This document shows, one piece after another, positions 1 to 12,050 of a DNA stretch of 64,000 nucleotides. Source of the DNA: Zanthoxylum bungeanum (taxonomy: Eukaryota; Streptophyta; Magnoliopsida; Sapindales; Rutaceae); assembly GCA_019454045.1 (NCBI GenBank), contig SKCR01029078.1:53167-117166 (forward strand), given 5' to 3'. The position numbers and the translations under genes were made by a program. How positions within the stretch are numbered: position 1 is the stretch's first letter; every line of letters starts with the position of its first letter. The notes beneath the pieces were generated by a model that worked only from the letters and a program-made list of their open reading frames with translations, had not been told where the DNA came from and ran no database searches.

Positions 1-715
1 AATTTTAATTCGGGCAAACGAGTTAATTTAGAATTAATTCGTTAGCGACGTGAATAGTAATTTTGCTAAGCATAATTATTTATTAATTCGATTTATTTAA
101 TTACGTCGCAACGGAAGTTCGTTAATTCGGAATTAGCGAACCCGAGCCCAGGAGTGTTGCGGGCCCACTCACATTTGGAATCGAGTGGGGCCCACATGTC
201 ACATCATATGTCACTCCACTTGTCACCTTAAGTTGCTTTTGGTTGATGGGTTTAGGTGAAGTTGTTGATGACTTCTTTTACACTCCAAAGTCATGCCTTG
301 AATGACTTTTACCAAACCAATATTTGGTATATCAATTAATTGTTTTTTTGAAAACAATTACACAAGTCTTCACTCTCTTCTCAATGACCGAAAATTGAAG
401 CAATTTTCTTCTCCCCCCTTGTTCTTCACTTGGCCGAAAGTTTGCAAGAACAAGATAAAAAATTGTGGTAATTTTTAAGTGCTAGCACACACATCAAATG
501 AATCATATCAAGGTGTTAGGGAAACCAACTTGAGAGCTTGGAATCCACACAAAGCTTGGAGCTTGATCATCTTCTTCCTTGGACCACCTTGGCCGAACCT
601 AGTTGGAAAATTTTATTTTTTGACGCATCCTAAATTCGATCAATGTAAGTGTGTTTCCGCCACTCTTCTTTGATTATTCATTCACATTTCTATGCTTATT
701 TTGATCTTGGGACTA
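1..715. other. Unassigned LTR-like noncoding sequence
   Basis: No coding sequence is recognisable. The text (short AT-rich stretches with GTTAATTCG words, then a GGGCCCACTCACATTTGG-type stretch) has the look of plant LTR DNA, and its first 60 bases loosely resemble the stretch near 32810-32850. It may be part of an LTR in + orientation that begins before the window. No terminus or target duplication is visible, so this is only a guess at its origin. Confidence 0.3.
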
Positions 716-1731
716 AACCTAGAAACCCAAACACTCAATGAGTACACTTCATATTGTGACTCTCTAAGTTGAGACACGTTCGTCATATAAGCCTAGCTAA
801 TATATACGCAATTTGGCCACCTCCGAATTCACGAAGAACACAAACGATCTTTCTGAACTATACAAGTCGAGGTCATCACATATATTTAACAATCCCCCCG
901 TCGTAGGCCATCCGAGTTGTTCTTAGGAAACATAGAATACACCATCAAGTTTTTGAGGCGTACATCTCATGTCGACATTTCCATGATTCTTTACAACTAA
1001 TGAGATTCACCCTAGGTGATCAACTTTGGCCAAAGTCTTAAGAATCATGAATTACTCACATGGATATCTAAACCCATTATCGTACATATACGGGCCGACG
1101 GATCCTATCTAGATTTTCACTTGATTAACGAGTGCATCGGTCCACACCCAACGAACATCTAAAGACCAGACCATGAAAAGTTTCAGACATACACGGCATC
1201 AAAGTGTAGAGGATCTCACACAAAATCAATGTTATCCTATAGTCAAAGGATCACATATGCTACTCGACTCGAAGAGATTTCTATTGACGGTGGTGTGTAC
1301 TTCCAACTATTACGAATCATCTGTGAGTCATTTAGTATTCGGTCCAATCAATGCCCACACATCTATACGAGATTCCAAAGCTCATGGTACATCGGGTTAA
1401 ACCATTGGAACTCCAATTCCAATATACGATATGTGCTAGTCTTCTAGGTTATAGAAATTCGACCGTATTCCAAAACCAACGACTAGGAATATTTACTTTA
1501 AGAATAATTTATAATTGTAATACTTATCCCAATGTCGGACCACCTAGTGTCCAGTATTACTACAAGACTATTCTAAGATCGATGTCATTCTTAGTATATT
1601 TATACATCAATCTAATATGCATAATGACAATACCATTAATAAGGTATGAAATGAAAATATAGTTATTTTATTAATAAATAATAAAATATACAATACATTA
1701 TTCAAATTGGCGCTCCAAGCATCAACTCCAA
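716..1731 (-). mobile_element. Partial LTR, same family as the LTR at 31749
   Basis: Read on the minus strand from 1731, the sequence begins TGTTGGAGTTGATGC. This matches the start of the nested LTR at 31749 (TGTTAGGGTTGATGC). Further blocks match in the same order: the complement of CGTTCGTTGGGTGTGGAC around 1140 corresponds to about 32358, and ATGAAGTGTACTC around 740 corresponds to about 32740. Resemblance fades below about 715. The outer end abuts integrase-type copia coding sequence at 1732, so it inserted into, or was joined to, that element. The other end and the duplication cannot be seen. Confidence 0.6.
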
Positions 1732-3642
1732 CAAACTTGGCACATTGCAAATAAGGTATTTCTTATACCCGAAACTGAAAAAAATAAATATGAATTATGG
1801 AAGAGTAAGAAACCTACAGTCAAGTACTTTAGGGTCTTTGGTAGCACTTTCTACATTCTGAGAGATAAGGAGAATCTAACTAAAATTGAGAGCGATAAAG
1901 GCATTTTTCTAGGATACTCTCAGAATAGTAGAGCCTATATAGTATACAATAAACGTATCGTTACAGTAATTGAGACAATAAATGTGACAGTGGATGACTT
2001 GAGCAGTGGACTAAGTGTTAAGTGGGAGTCTATCCTCATTGTTGAGAGTGACGGAGAATCTGACAATGTAGGTAAACCGAGTAAATCTGTTAAATCTAAC
2101 AATCCTGATGCTACATCCCCCTCTAAGGTTAATAAGCTTCATGAGCATGTTCCTTCGTCCCATGTTAAGTTAAATCACCCAAAAGATAACATTCTTGGTG
2201 ATGTCATATAAGGACTGAAACTACGTGGAAGGTTAGTTAATCAATTATCTTTTGTTTGCTACGTGCCTCAGATTGAGCCTATGAAAGTTGAAGAGGTTCT
2301 TTTGAATGAGTGTTGGGTGAATGCAATACATAAAGAATTAAATTAGTTCACCTATAATAATGTGTGGTATCATGTACCTAGACCTAAGAACATGAATATG
2401 ATTCGAACCAAGTTGATTTTCGAGAACAAGTCTGATGAATATGGTACCATCACTTGAAACAAGGTTAGGCTAGTCGCCCAAGGGTATACCCAAGTAGAAA
2501 TGATAGACTTTGATGTGATATTTGCTCTGGTTTCTAGGTTGGAATCCATTCACATTCTATTGGTTGTAGCATATAGTATGAGGTTTAAACTTTATCAATT
2601 GGATGTCAGAAGTGTCTTATTGAATGGAATTCTTCAAGATGAAGTTTATGTGAAATAATCCAAAGGCTTTATGGATATTGATCACCATGACTATGTCCAT
2701 AGATTGAAGAAAGCCTTGTATAGTCTCAAACAAGCTCTTAGAGATTGGTATGATAGATTCACCACCTATCTTCTTGACCATGGCTACTCTCGAGGGGGAG
2801 TTAACAGAACTATGTTTATCAAAAAGGTCAATTCATCATTATTGCTCATATGTATATTAATGACATCGTCTTCGGTTCGCCTCTTGACTCACTTGCTCAT
2901 GGGTTTACAGATGCAATGATACGAGAATTTGAGATGAGCATGGCAGGTTAACTCACTTTCTTTCTTGGGCTACAAGTTAAACAACTTGGAAATGAGACAT
3001 TTATCTCCCAATCCAAGTACTCTGGGAATCGTGTCAAGAGGTTCGGGTTAGAAAGTAAGTAGCATACTAGAACTCCTATGAGTACTAGTTTGAAGCTTAT
3101 GAGTAACCCAACGGGAACCAGTGTGGACCACACATTGTACAAGAGTATGATCGATAGCTTGTTGTATTTAACAGCAAGCAGACTTGATATTGCCTATAGT
3201 ATAGGTGTATGTGCACGATTTCTGACAGATCCTAATGAGTCCCACTTGAGTGCTGTCAAACGTACAATTCGATAAGTTCATAGTAATATAGAGTATGGCC
3301 TAATATATTCTAAGAGCTCTAATATAGTTCTTGATGGATACATGGATGATGATTGGGCTGGTTGCGTAGAAGACAGAAAGAGCACCACTGGAGGATGCTT
3401 CTACATTGGTACCAATCTCGTCGCATGGATGAGCAAGAAGCAGAATATCATATATTTATCCATGGATGAAGCAGAAAAATGGTTGCTGGTAGCTGTTGCA
3501 CTCAATTATTTTTGGATGAAGCAAATGTTGAGTGATTATGGGATAACTCAAGATACTATAATTGTATTTTGTGATAACTCTAATGCCATCAGCATATCAA
3601 AAAATCTAATTCAACATTCTCGAACCAAACATATTGACATTC
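1732..3642 (+). pseudogene. Ty1/copia pol remnant: integrase end, RT, RNase H (SIRE/Maximus-like)
   Basis: Conceptual translation across frames gives a copia polyprotein in the normal order. The integrase C-terminal end carries YFRVFGS and GIFLGYS (about 1820-1925). The reverse transcriptase follows with LVAQGYTQ (about 2470), LYQLDVRSVLLNG (about 2600) and LYSLKQA (about 2715), then RNase H with DWAGCVEDRKSTTGG (about 3350) and HSRTKHIDI (about 3615). In-frame stops (for example near 2216, 2343, 2456, 2656 and 3273) and a frameshift at about 2840, where the YVDD-type active site should be, show that it is dead. The RNase H wording is closest, from memory, to SIRE/Maximus elements. Coding resumes at 6405, so the solo LTR at 3643-6404 landed inside RNase H. 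Confidence 0.88.
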
Positions 3643-4226
3643 TGTGGGAACACAGCTACCTGGGCGACGCGTGCTGTCCTAGGCTCGCGGCCTAGTCGGG
3701 AGTATGGAGTAGCCACGATGGACTAAACCGGAGAGTAATGGAGTCGCCACCCGGTGTGAACCGGGAAAATGAGATTTAAGGCCGCACTCACCCCTCGCAA
3801 GGGAAAACCTCAAACCGTTGGGTTCGGAATGGTCCCTTACTTATGTCACTTGTAATAAAAGGATTTATGTAATAATTTAACCAGGCTTAAATAACATTTA
3901 TTTCCAAAAATATCATGCTTCTAAATTCATATGCATACATCAACAAGTTCATCACAACATGCAACATCACATGGCAATCTCATGAACATATTTCAATCCT
4001 ATGATATGGAAAACTAAGAACAACCTAATCATGCTTGAATACTATCTCATGAACCTATTAACCAAATAACATGCTAACAGCCTAATCATGCTTGAATACA
4101 ATCCCAAGAACACATAGAATGGATAAATGCAGGAATACAAATAATACGGTTGGCTATATAACACAAGAAAGATCAACCAAGAGGCAATTATGCATGAATA
4201 TGATAAGACAGACTCAGTTCAGTGTG

Positions 4227-4545
4227 TGCGCGTTCGTGTAGCATTTGTAAACGCGTTCGAACGGTAAACAGAAGGTTCGCGTTCGTATGGCGTTTGATAA
4301 CGCGTTCGAACGGAAATGAAACAGAATGCTCGCGTTCGTATGGCGTTTGATGACGCGTTCGAACGGAAATGAAACAGAATGCTCGCGTTCGTATGGCGTT
4401 TGATAACGCGTTCGAACGGAAATGAAACAGAATGCTCACGTTCGTATGGCGTTCGTGAACGAGTTCGAACGGAAATGAGACCTGATGCATGATAAGGCAA
4501 AATGCATGCGCGTTCGAGTTGCGTTCGTAAACGCGTTCGAATGGG
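4227..4545 (-). repeat. 53-bp tandem array with CGTTCGAACG palindromes
   Basis: About five units spaced near 53 bp inside the solo LTR. Each has GCGTTCGAACGG-type text and a TTCGTATGGCGTTTG segment. The same array occurs in the sister LTR at 41123-41495. Confidence 0.85.
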
Positions 4546-4969
4546 AACAGACCTGATGCATGAAATGGGACGCAATACATAAACAACAAAATAAAGGGGC
4601 GCGGCGAAGTACTGCCGTAAATGTGGCCTTTTGGGGGCTCTTGATCTCTCAAAGAGAGGACCTTTAGACCAACATACTAAGCCCATGCGCGTCACATCAC
4701 ATCATGCATACAAACATAAAGACAATCATATTCAACTAAGTATGTCCGATTGAACGTGTCTTGCATCCAACCGAACACACATCAACCGGCGCGGCAAAGC
4801 ATCGTGGTAAAGGGCTTTAACCCCTCCCCATAGGGGATCTTTCATTCCACTTACTAAGCCCATGCGCTCGATTGAACCATGCATAAATAAGCAACATGCA
4901 GAATTTAGGTGACGAAAAATAAATAAATGAAAGCAACACAAAACAAGAGAAGGTGCCGTTTACTCAAGT

Positions 4970-5063
4970 GGTATGTGGAGTTGTATCCCAAGTACAGACC
5001 GCACTACCGTCCATTCGGATTCGGCTACGGAATTTACGTCTGGGTTTCCATCCTATATACCAC
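4970..5063 (-). other. Shared ~90-nt module, copy 1
   Basis: On the minus strand this reads GGATGGAAACCCAGACG, then GCCGAATCCGAATGGACGG, then GTACTTGGGATACAA. It is one of four copies in the window (also 6698-6787, 40421-40516 and 41619-41712). A stem can be drawn between CCCA and TGGG. The function is unknown. Confidence 0.7.
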
Positions 5064-5782
5064 AAGAGACGACACTCTTCCATTTCATTCAAGCCACAAC
5101 ATGCATCCATAAACGACTCTCATGCGAATAGAATTAAAAAAAAACGAGTATAAACTAATGAAAAAGCGCCCTCAGGTCTAACCTTTTAAATCACCTCTCG
5201 GATGTACGGTACACGATCGTCGGAAGGGTGGATACTCCGCAACTCTTCCGGTTCACTGTTCTCGTTCGTTGTCTTACTGTTTTGGGTTGTCGTTCTCCAT
5301 CTTTTGCTGCTGCTTTTGACTCCGATTTGCTACTGTTCGGCCTCTGTTTTGCTGCTCGCTGTTCAGGTCACCTGTTTTGACGTTTCAACGGACTGTTCCA
5401 AGTTTTTGTGTGGGTTTTTAGTGTGGTCTTGTGTGAGTCTTTTAAAGATCATGAATGCAATTTTATGTTACTGTTTTTAAGGTTTTTATGGGATGTTTTA
5501 AGAGTATTTTGCTGCTGTATAGGGGTGGTTTGGGCGTGATTTGGCTACTGTTTTAGTGTTAAAGGGGCTGCTATCTTAAGGTATGATTTCGGCAATGGGA
5601 GAGTGAGGGTGAAGAGAACTCTTTCTTGTTATTTTCTTGAGTGGCTAGGGCTCTTGGTGTGTTATGATGGTGCTTTTAATGTGAAGGCTTGGGGTTATTT
5701 TCTTTTCTCTTCTGATTTGTGTGAGTTGTGTGTATCTTATGTGTATGAGCTAGCTAGGGTTGAGAAGGTTGGTGAAGGGTTC

Positions 5783-5790
5783 TTTTTATA
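5783..5790 (-). promoter_or_regulatory. TATA-like box of the solo LTR
   Basis: TATAAAAA on the minus strand, at the place equivalent to TATATAAA (39678-39685) in the sister LTR. It would mark the U3/R region. Activity is not known. Confidence 0.45.
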
Positions 5791-6404
5791 GGCAAAGGGT
5801 TAGGCTTGACAAGGAAAGGGATTTGGCTAATTAAAGAGGGATTTGATTTGGTGTTGGACAAGGAAAGCAAGGGATTTGATTTGGTTTGGTTTAGGAATAC
5901 AATATTTTAGATGGGTAATTATCTTATTAGATTAGGAAGTCAAATATATGATTGGCTTTAATTGGTTAGGATAGATTTTAATTAGGTATATCTTCTTTTT
6001 AGTTTTAGTATATAATTTTAGTTTATGTTTGGTAAATGCTTTATTTAATTGGTAAATGGTTTAAATATTTTATTTAATGTTTAATGTTTAAATTAATATT
6101 TATTTATTTAATTTGGGATGTGTTTTATGGGCTTTGGGGGGCTAATTGGGCTGGATGTGAGGCTAGCAGCAAAACCAGAATTACCGACACCGTTCGAACG
6201 CCTCCTCGAACGTGGCACGAACGTCCGCAATCTGCCTGACGTTCGAACGAAGTAACGAACGCAGCACCAACGAAGACAGTGAACTTGTTTATTCTGAATT
6301 CCCATTTCCAATGTCCGTTTTCCGTGACCTCTGTGACTTAAAAGGTAGTGTCTCCAAAATGAGACTCATCATAGGGACTTATGTGTAAAAATACAGTGCC
6401 TACA

Positions 6405-6564
6405 CATTCGTCACCATTTTATTCAAGAACTGGTCAAATCCAAGGTGGTTTCCATTGAATATCTTTCTACCGAGAACCAACTAGCTGACCTCCTAACCAA
6501 GCCTCTTAAAAACCTTCTATTTGAGTCCCTTCGATCAGCTATTGGGATGTGCAACCCTCCTTGA
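6405..6564 (+). pseudogene. Copia RNase H C-terminal end (continues 1732-3642)
   Basis: Translation RHHFIQELVKSKVVSIEYL followed by ENQLADLLTKPL is the standard end of copia RNase H, closing with a stop at 6562-6564. It continues without gap from HIDI at 3642 once the solo LTR and one copy of CATTC are removed. This proves that both pieces are one gene. Confidence 0.88.
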
Positions 6565-6697
6565 CTCATTGCATTTCGTGTGTGTGTGCGCACATATATT
6601 TCATATTTTCCAATAGTTTGCATTTAATATTTCTTTTTTTTTTGTATGTGTCTCTACATGTCGTTACATAATTATGTCATTCTTATGAGTTTGTTTG

Positions 6698-6787
6698 TTA
6701 TATAAGATAGAAACCCGAACATAAATTCCATAGCCGATTCTGAATGGATGGTAGTTAGTCTACACTTGGGATACAATTCCACGTACC
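6698..6787 (+). other. Shared ~90-nt module, copy 2 (outside the solo LTRs)
   Basis: Reads AGAAACCCGAACATAAATTCC, then GCCGATTCTGAATGGATGG, then CACTTGGGATACAATTCC and ACGTACC. It is clearly the same module as the copies in the two solo LTRs, but it sits in the 3' region of a copia element. Its stem would be CCCG with TGGG (one G-U pair). Confidence 0.7.
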
Positions 6788-7130
6788 AAGAAGTTTGTTG
6801 TTTCCATTGGGCCTGTCTCTTTCCTTTAGTGTTTTTAAAATAAATAAATAAAGTCTCACATTGACACTTCTGTGTCTGTCTTATGTGATCCTGGCATGGC
6901 AGGTTGGTGTTTATACAAGATTCTCTATCATGCAAGTTAGGGTGTGTATAAGGTTTCTATAATTTCTTAGTGTTTCTTGTGATTGTCTTCTCTCACGTGT
7001 ATTTTTCTTTCTTATTGAGATATGGTCGCATGTATGATGTCTTGAATTAGCAGTCTTAAACTCTCCTTATTTAGGCCTCAAGTTGGGTTGACCTTTGACT
7101 AGTTGATCTTGTGTTACCTCTTCATTTCAA

Positions 7131-7201
<71 letters not shown>
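7131..7201. repeat. (AAT)n microsatellite
   Basis: About 24 uninterrupted AAT units. Confidence 0.97.
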
Positions 7202-7202
<1 letters not shown>

Positions 7203-8339
7203 TTTCGAGACTCATGTGCTTCGATGAAAGTCTTATAAGATAAGGGCAAAAACTCCTCACTTGAAAGAGTTGTTAAAATATGAGCTCGAATTAAGGGGGA
7301 GTAAATTATAACACAACCAATATATTTAAGTCCTGGTATCTCCAGTTTGACTAGTTCACTGAGTGTTCAATAAGTTCTTGAGTCCAGGCCTCTTATGCTA
7401 GATTCAACCCATAAACTCATGTCTTAATTTTCATCTTGCTGAGTATATTTTGATGCACTCAAGCACTAGATATGATTTGATCATCATATTCATCTCAATT
7501 GTGCCCTAATACGTTTATGTGGGTCTATGAATTGTTTCACATTTCTATTGTGTTAGGGTATCATTGGGTCTTGTATATCGTTTGAGTAATACATGCATGT
7601 GTTTTCCCTGTGGCGTGCGTCCGGCGTGCATTCTCGGTTTGAATATTTTTCCAGAGACTTCTCGTGTGTGGCACATTTGTTCTCTCATTAGCACGAAATT
7701 GATTAGTAAACTGGCGTGCGAGACATGTTTGTGGGGCGTTCGAACACTCACTGGGTATTTAAACTAATGTCATTTTCTTTTTTCGTTCTAATGCCTCTCT
7801 CTCTCTCTCTCTCTCCAACCACTCACATAATTTCCTCCTCACCTTCGAGTTACTAAAAATCGAGCCTCTTACATTCTCTTTATGGTTTTCCTTCATATTT
7901 GGTTGGTTTGTCTTTCACATCAAGGTATTAATCTCTTCATCGGTGTTCTTCATTTACACATCTTAGGTTAGGGATTTGCATTTTATGATATTTTCTAGAT
8001 CTGTGATTTTGTGGTCAATCGTGTCTCATGTATCTCATTTATGTCATGGTTGTCTTTCATCTATCTAGGATTAGTAAGATTAATGTCTATTTCGCGGTTG
8101 TGTAACCTTTGGTGCGTTCCTGATTTATAGGTGTTCGAACGTCTGATGAACACGTTCGAACTCTATACCTTCAAATGCCAACATCATCCGTACGAGCGCC
8201 CAACAATATATTTTCAATTTTTTCCTCCATTAATATCATTTTCATGAGGAGTTGCTCATTTCAATAGTCTTTTTCATATCTAGTGTCAATTTAATAGTTT
8301 TGTCACTTCTTCTCTCTATCCAGTCTTACTAGATGCCTA

Positions 8340-9153
8340 TTAAATATATTGGTTCGAAGAATGGATCACGCAATTTCATTCCCCCCAATCGATTTCGCAG
8401 TCCTACGGCTTAGCGCTTTTATGACGATCATTTCTCTATACACATGTCTTTCGGGAACGTAATTTACTTGAGGCCAAATTATGTGATTCATGTGTTTCTG
8501 CTATTCTCCTCAATCGGGGTTGGGGTTCATTTCTTTCTGGTTTCATTGGTCCAACACCATAGTTCAGAAGTTTTATGTTAATATGGAGGTCGTCAACTCC
8601 ACCTCATTCACTGTTTTAATTCAGGGTCATAATTTGGAGATCGACTCTACTGTTCTTTATCATTTTTTGTCTATTCCTGAGGTCGATTATCCTGAGTATC
8701 CCTGAAGGCCTGGCCAAGGTCCTTCTGACCACAGGACGCCATCTTTCGTTCGCTGGCGACTTTGTGACTGTTGTTACCCTATTGTCAAAATATCGCTTGC
8801 TGAACATGATTGACTGTCACAATCTCTAGCCCAAGTCTCATGTGAACACTCACCCTATCTCACGTATCGCCTTCCTTTATGCTATCGAGAAGGGCATGTC
8901 ATTTGATCTCATGGATCTAATCCTCCGCGAGATGAATCACGTTCGTATTGATGCCTCATCCCGTCATTCATTGCCATGTGGCTATCTCATTCGTCGGATC
9001 ATTTCTATGTTGATTCCAGATTTTGTTTATGACACTTTGATCCCGCTTATGAGGCCGATCGAGCGGAAAACTTTGACAGTCGAGGCTACGCATGTTTGGT
9101 CACATGACCACGAGCATGAGTCACCTCATTCGACAGACTCAGCTTTATTCTGA
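8340..9153 (+). pseudogene. Decayed accessory ORF of a plant retrotransposon (plant transposon protein domain-like)
   Basis: Two frame-open pieces (8490-8705 and 8842-9153) and broken flanks read like one protein. The first contains VQKFYVNMEVV and FTVLIQGHNLEI, then HFLSIPEV; the second has RIAFLYAIEKG and SLPCGYLIRRI. This order (FYxN, VxGxxI, LxxP, a helical middle, then LPxGxLIxRI) is the pattern of the putative plant transposon protein domain (Pfam PF20167 from memory). Such ORFs lie downstream of pol in some large plant LTR elements. A stop at 8703-8705 and frame changes near 8480 and 8830 show decay. The role of these proteins is unknown. The family assignment rests on pattern memory only. 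Confidence 0.55.
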
Positions 9154-9480
9154 CTCCCTCTGTTCAGCCTTCCTCCGTTGTTGTTTCATCCTCCGCTGCT
9201 ATTCTCTCCTCCTCTACGAGTGCTCCACTTGATCTCTATCAGTGCTTGTTGAAGAGCCAGACCTCTAAGATGTCCCAATTCCAACTTTTGTCTAGCAGTT
9301 TGACCAAGGTCTGCACTAGTGTCGCCTAGCTATATGAGTTTGCCTAACGTGAGGATAATATTTCCAGTGATTCTGACGACTCTGGTCATAATCGTGTTTT
9401 ACATGTTGTTTGTGTTTTTCCTATTTTTATCATTATTTCCATTATATTCCTTTGTCTTTCGTGACAAAAAGAGGGAGATT
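9154..9480 (+). other. End of accessory ORF region and polypurine tract
   Basis: Broken coding-like text (DSDDSGHN near 9365) is followed by a purine run ACAAAAAGAGGGAGATT at 9464-9480. Purine runs of this kind precede the 3' LTR in SIRE-like copia elements. No other feature is seen. Confidence 0.5.
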
Positions 9481-10690
9481 TAGCTTATTATGTAATTTTT
9501 GACCTTGTGTTAGGAGAGATATGTATGAATTTTTCATGGCTTTATTTTCATATGTATTCATTTTGTGCAATGCAATGGACTGACTGAATTTAATATTGGT
9601 TAAATAAATTTCAGTTTATTTGAATTATTTATATTCCTCTTGCTTTTCACGAGTACTATGTTTGATTATGTTTCGGGAAAGCATGGATATATTTTCATCT
9701 TTCTTCATTTTTTCAAGACTTAAGACTAGATCGAGTCAAATTGTAATAAGTCTATATCATGATGGTGGACATTGACTGTTTTTATTATTTATATATTTTT
9801 CTTTGCCCTTGTATTAGGTGATTTTGTCACGGAATTCCAAAGTGTGAGTTTGTTGGGTCTGTGTGTTGGTAAATTCCGTAAAAAAAAAATAAGTTAAATT
9901 GAGTTGTAATGAGTCTTGAAATACTTAGGTGTGTATGGACAACATCATATTAAGATATTAGAGCTTTCGTTCGTGTTACGTCCGTTCTAATGTTCGAATG
10001 AGTTTTGTTTGTAGCACGTTCTTCATGACATTCGAACGAAAGCTTCCAGAGGCCATGTGTTCAAGTGACGTTCAACATCCTGTTTGAACGAAAGCGTTCA
10101 GAGATCATTCGAGTCGCTTTCTTCTTTATGTTTGTACTAACATGTCCATGGACCTCTCGTTCGAGTAGGGTTTGATATGGCATTCGAATGATTTTGTGGA
10201 TCAATTCGTGTTCGTCACGCGTTCTTCAGGCGTTCGAATGTCCATGTGCATCCTGGTTATTTTGGATGAGTTTTGAAGGTCATTTTGGATTAGGAAAACC
10301 TTACCTATAAAAAAACATAGCCTCTTTACCGGTGTTGGAAAAATATTACCTAAACCTATTTTGTTTTCAATTTCCAACTCTTTGAAGAGCATTCATCCTT
10401 GAAAACTCAATCTCATGTCTTCTTCTTTGTTTCACCATCATCAATCTTTCAAACACAAAACATAGCCAATATCTTAAACCTTCAGAGTTCTAAAGTGGAG
10501 ATTGGTGGTCGGAGTTCCGACATACGAGTTCGCAGATTTAATTCACTATGACTTTAGAGGTTCTGAAGAATAATGCTTGGTGCATGCTCAGGGAATTCTT
10601 CGGGTTATTACAGTAGTGGGAATAGAGTCAGCAAAGTTGTTGTTTAAGGTATTTTCACCATCTCTGTAAGTTTTTCTCAAATAATGGATT
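9481..10690 (+). mobile_element. Probable 3' LTR of the SIRE-like copia element
   Basis: It follows the polypurine tract, contains no gene and has a TATA-like TATAAAAAAA at 10306-10315. Many TTCGAACG-like words occur at 9960-10250. The exact ends are not defined: no 5' partner is in the window and no target duplication was found. The right boundary is a guess. Confidence 0.4.
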
Positions 10691-11159
10691 TAGGTGATAA
10701 TCATGACTCGGAGTGGTTTTTCTCTGAAAAGAGTTTTTCACTTCGTAAACAAATTTGTTTCTTCTCTTTTGTTTACTTTCGCATTTATTTTGTGTTTGGT
10801 TGTTTAATGCTTTTATTGCAAATTATTTACTAGATTTAAGGATGCTTGAATTGTAATCATAGAAACTCTAACTTAGACGTGTATTAGATATAATAGATTT
10901 TCATAATTCTACATATTACAAATATTTCCCTATAGATATATAAGGTTAGAAATATTACATATTTTCAATAACAATCCTAATAATCTCCTAATAGTGCACT
11001 TTTTTTTGTCCCGGGATTGAAGAGATAGCTAGCAAATGACAAATGAATTTTTCCGCAACTAAATAAATTTAACTAGTTGAGAGTACATTTTTTTACAGTG
11101 CATTTAAAGTTAGAAAATTTTTTATTATTTTCTGAGTAAGAATCTGGTTTCAGTCATTA
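10691..11159. other. Noncoding, nothing recognised
   Basis: AT-rich sequence without a credible ORF or repeat. The last 8 bases (AGTCATTA) are the left target duplication of the next element. Confidence 0.5.
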
Positions 11160-11484
11160 TAGACCTGGCCACCATTCTGATTCGGTTCCGAACCGAAACT
11201 GAATCGATCGGTTCTCGGTTCCCAGTTCCACAAGTGTGGAACCGAAACCGGACCGGATAATTCCAGTCCCGGTTCCATTCATTTTTTTCTTTTTTAAAAA
11301 TTTAAATAGTGATTTTTTAAAAAAAATGAGATTAAAAAATTTATTTCAAATTATGAATTTAAATTTAGATTACATTAAATTATAAATAAAATTATTATCT
11401 AAAAAATTAAAAATAAAATTATTAAAGTAAAGAGTTTGGACTTCAATTTTTTAAAACTTAAGTTTTCTACGTATCATTCAAGGG

Positions 11485-12050
11485 TGAGAAACCTCACAAT
11501 AGTTGCATATTGACATGGTGTTCTCAGTTGAGATTGTCATTTTTTGTTAAAGAAATTTTTGAAGAATGAGAAATTGTAGATGAGATAATTGAGAATGAGA
11601 GAATTGTAGAAATTGAGAGAGTTGAGAATTGGTGTGTTGAAACCCACTAACTCCTGAAAAACTGCAAATTGAGAATTGAGAATTGTAGAAATTGAGAATT
11701 GGGGTGAAAAATTTATGTATTTCCAAGTATTTGTTCATATTGTCATATCCACTAGTAAATGTGTAAGAAACCACACAATAATTGCATATTGTTCTTGGAC
11801 CTTCATTTTCAGTAGCGACTAAATAAAAATGATTTTTGAAAATATCGGAGGAATGAGATTTAACTTCTCTTCTCCGTATACCGATACTAGGGTCGCTCTC
11901 TTTGGTTGGCACATTTGACATGGTGTTCTCAGATAAGCTTGTCATTTTTTGTTAAAGAAATTTTAAAGAACGAAAGAATTGAGAATGAGAAATTGTAGAT
12001 GAAAGAATTGAGAATGAGAGAATTGTAGATGAAGAAAACTTGGTGTGTTG
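11485..12050 (-). repeat. Internal direct duplication within the hAT element
   Basis: The segment at about 11512-11640 (GACATGGTGTTCTCAG, TGTCATTTTTTGTTAAAG, TTGAGAATGAGAGAATTG, TTGGTGTGTTGAA) recurs at about 11918-12050. The copies lie about 405 bp apart and cover the 5' leader and start codon of the transposase. Confidence 0.8.
11547..11945 (-). pseudogene. Truncated hAT transposase: N-terminal BED zinc finger
   Basis: A 132-residue ORF whose N-terminal part looks like a BED finger: SDIFKNHFYLVATENEG, then CNYC at about residues 59-62, then MNKYLEIHKF carrying the histidine region near residue 80. In hAT transposases this domain binds DNA ahead of the RNase H-like core and dimerisation domain; both are absent. 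After about residue 85 the sequence is low-complexity FSHSQLSHLQ-type text and not transposase-like. A partial second copy of the start region (MTISTENTMS fused to ICNYC) lies on the minus strand at about 11485-11540. Confidence 0.6.

Larger units (their letters stand above)
3643..6404 (-). mobile_element. Solo LTR, 2762 bp (large Ty3/gypsy-type, probably Tat/Ogre-like)
   Basis: The ends are TGTGGGAACACAG and AGTGCCTACA, flanked by the 5-bp duplication CATTC (3638-3642 and 6405-6409). Removing it restores the copia reading frame HIDI-RHHFI exactly. It matches, in inverse orientation, the element at 39058-42155, including both ends, so the two define one family. A TATA-like box on the minus strand at 5783-5790 and the order of parts suggest U3 at the high-coordinate side. 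No coding sequence and no second copy lie next to it, so it is a solo LTR. The size, the tandem repeats inside and the GGTGGCGACTCC-type word (about 3743) resemble LTRs of large Tat-lineage elements; that lineage call is inference. Confidence 0.85.
6565..8339 (+). other. Copia 3' noncoding region, no gene seen
   Basis: Lies between the pol end and the accessory ORF remnant. It holds the shared module at 6698-6787, an (AAT)n microsatellite at 7131-7201, a (CT)n tract at 7795-7815 and a purine-rich AAGGGGGAGTAAATT stretch near 7292. Scattered GTTCGAAC words occur near 7740, 8133 and 8155. I see no convincing ORF. Confidence 0.5.

Noticed and set aside
4188..4695. Two overlapping minus-strand frames of about 155 codons
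   Set aside because: They translate the 53-bp array inside the solo LTR; similar open frames lie in other phases.
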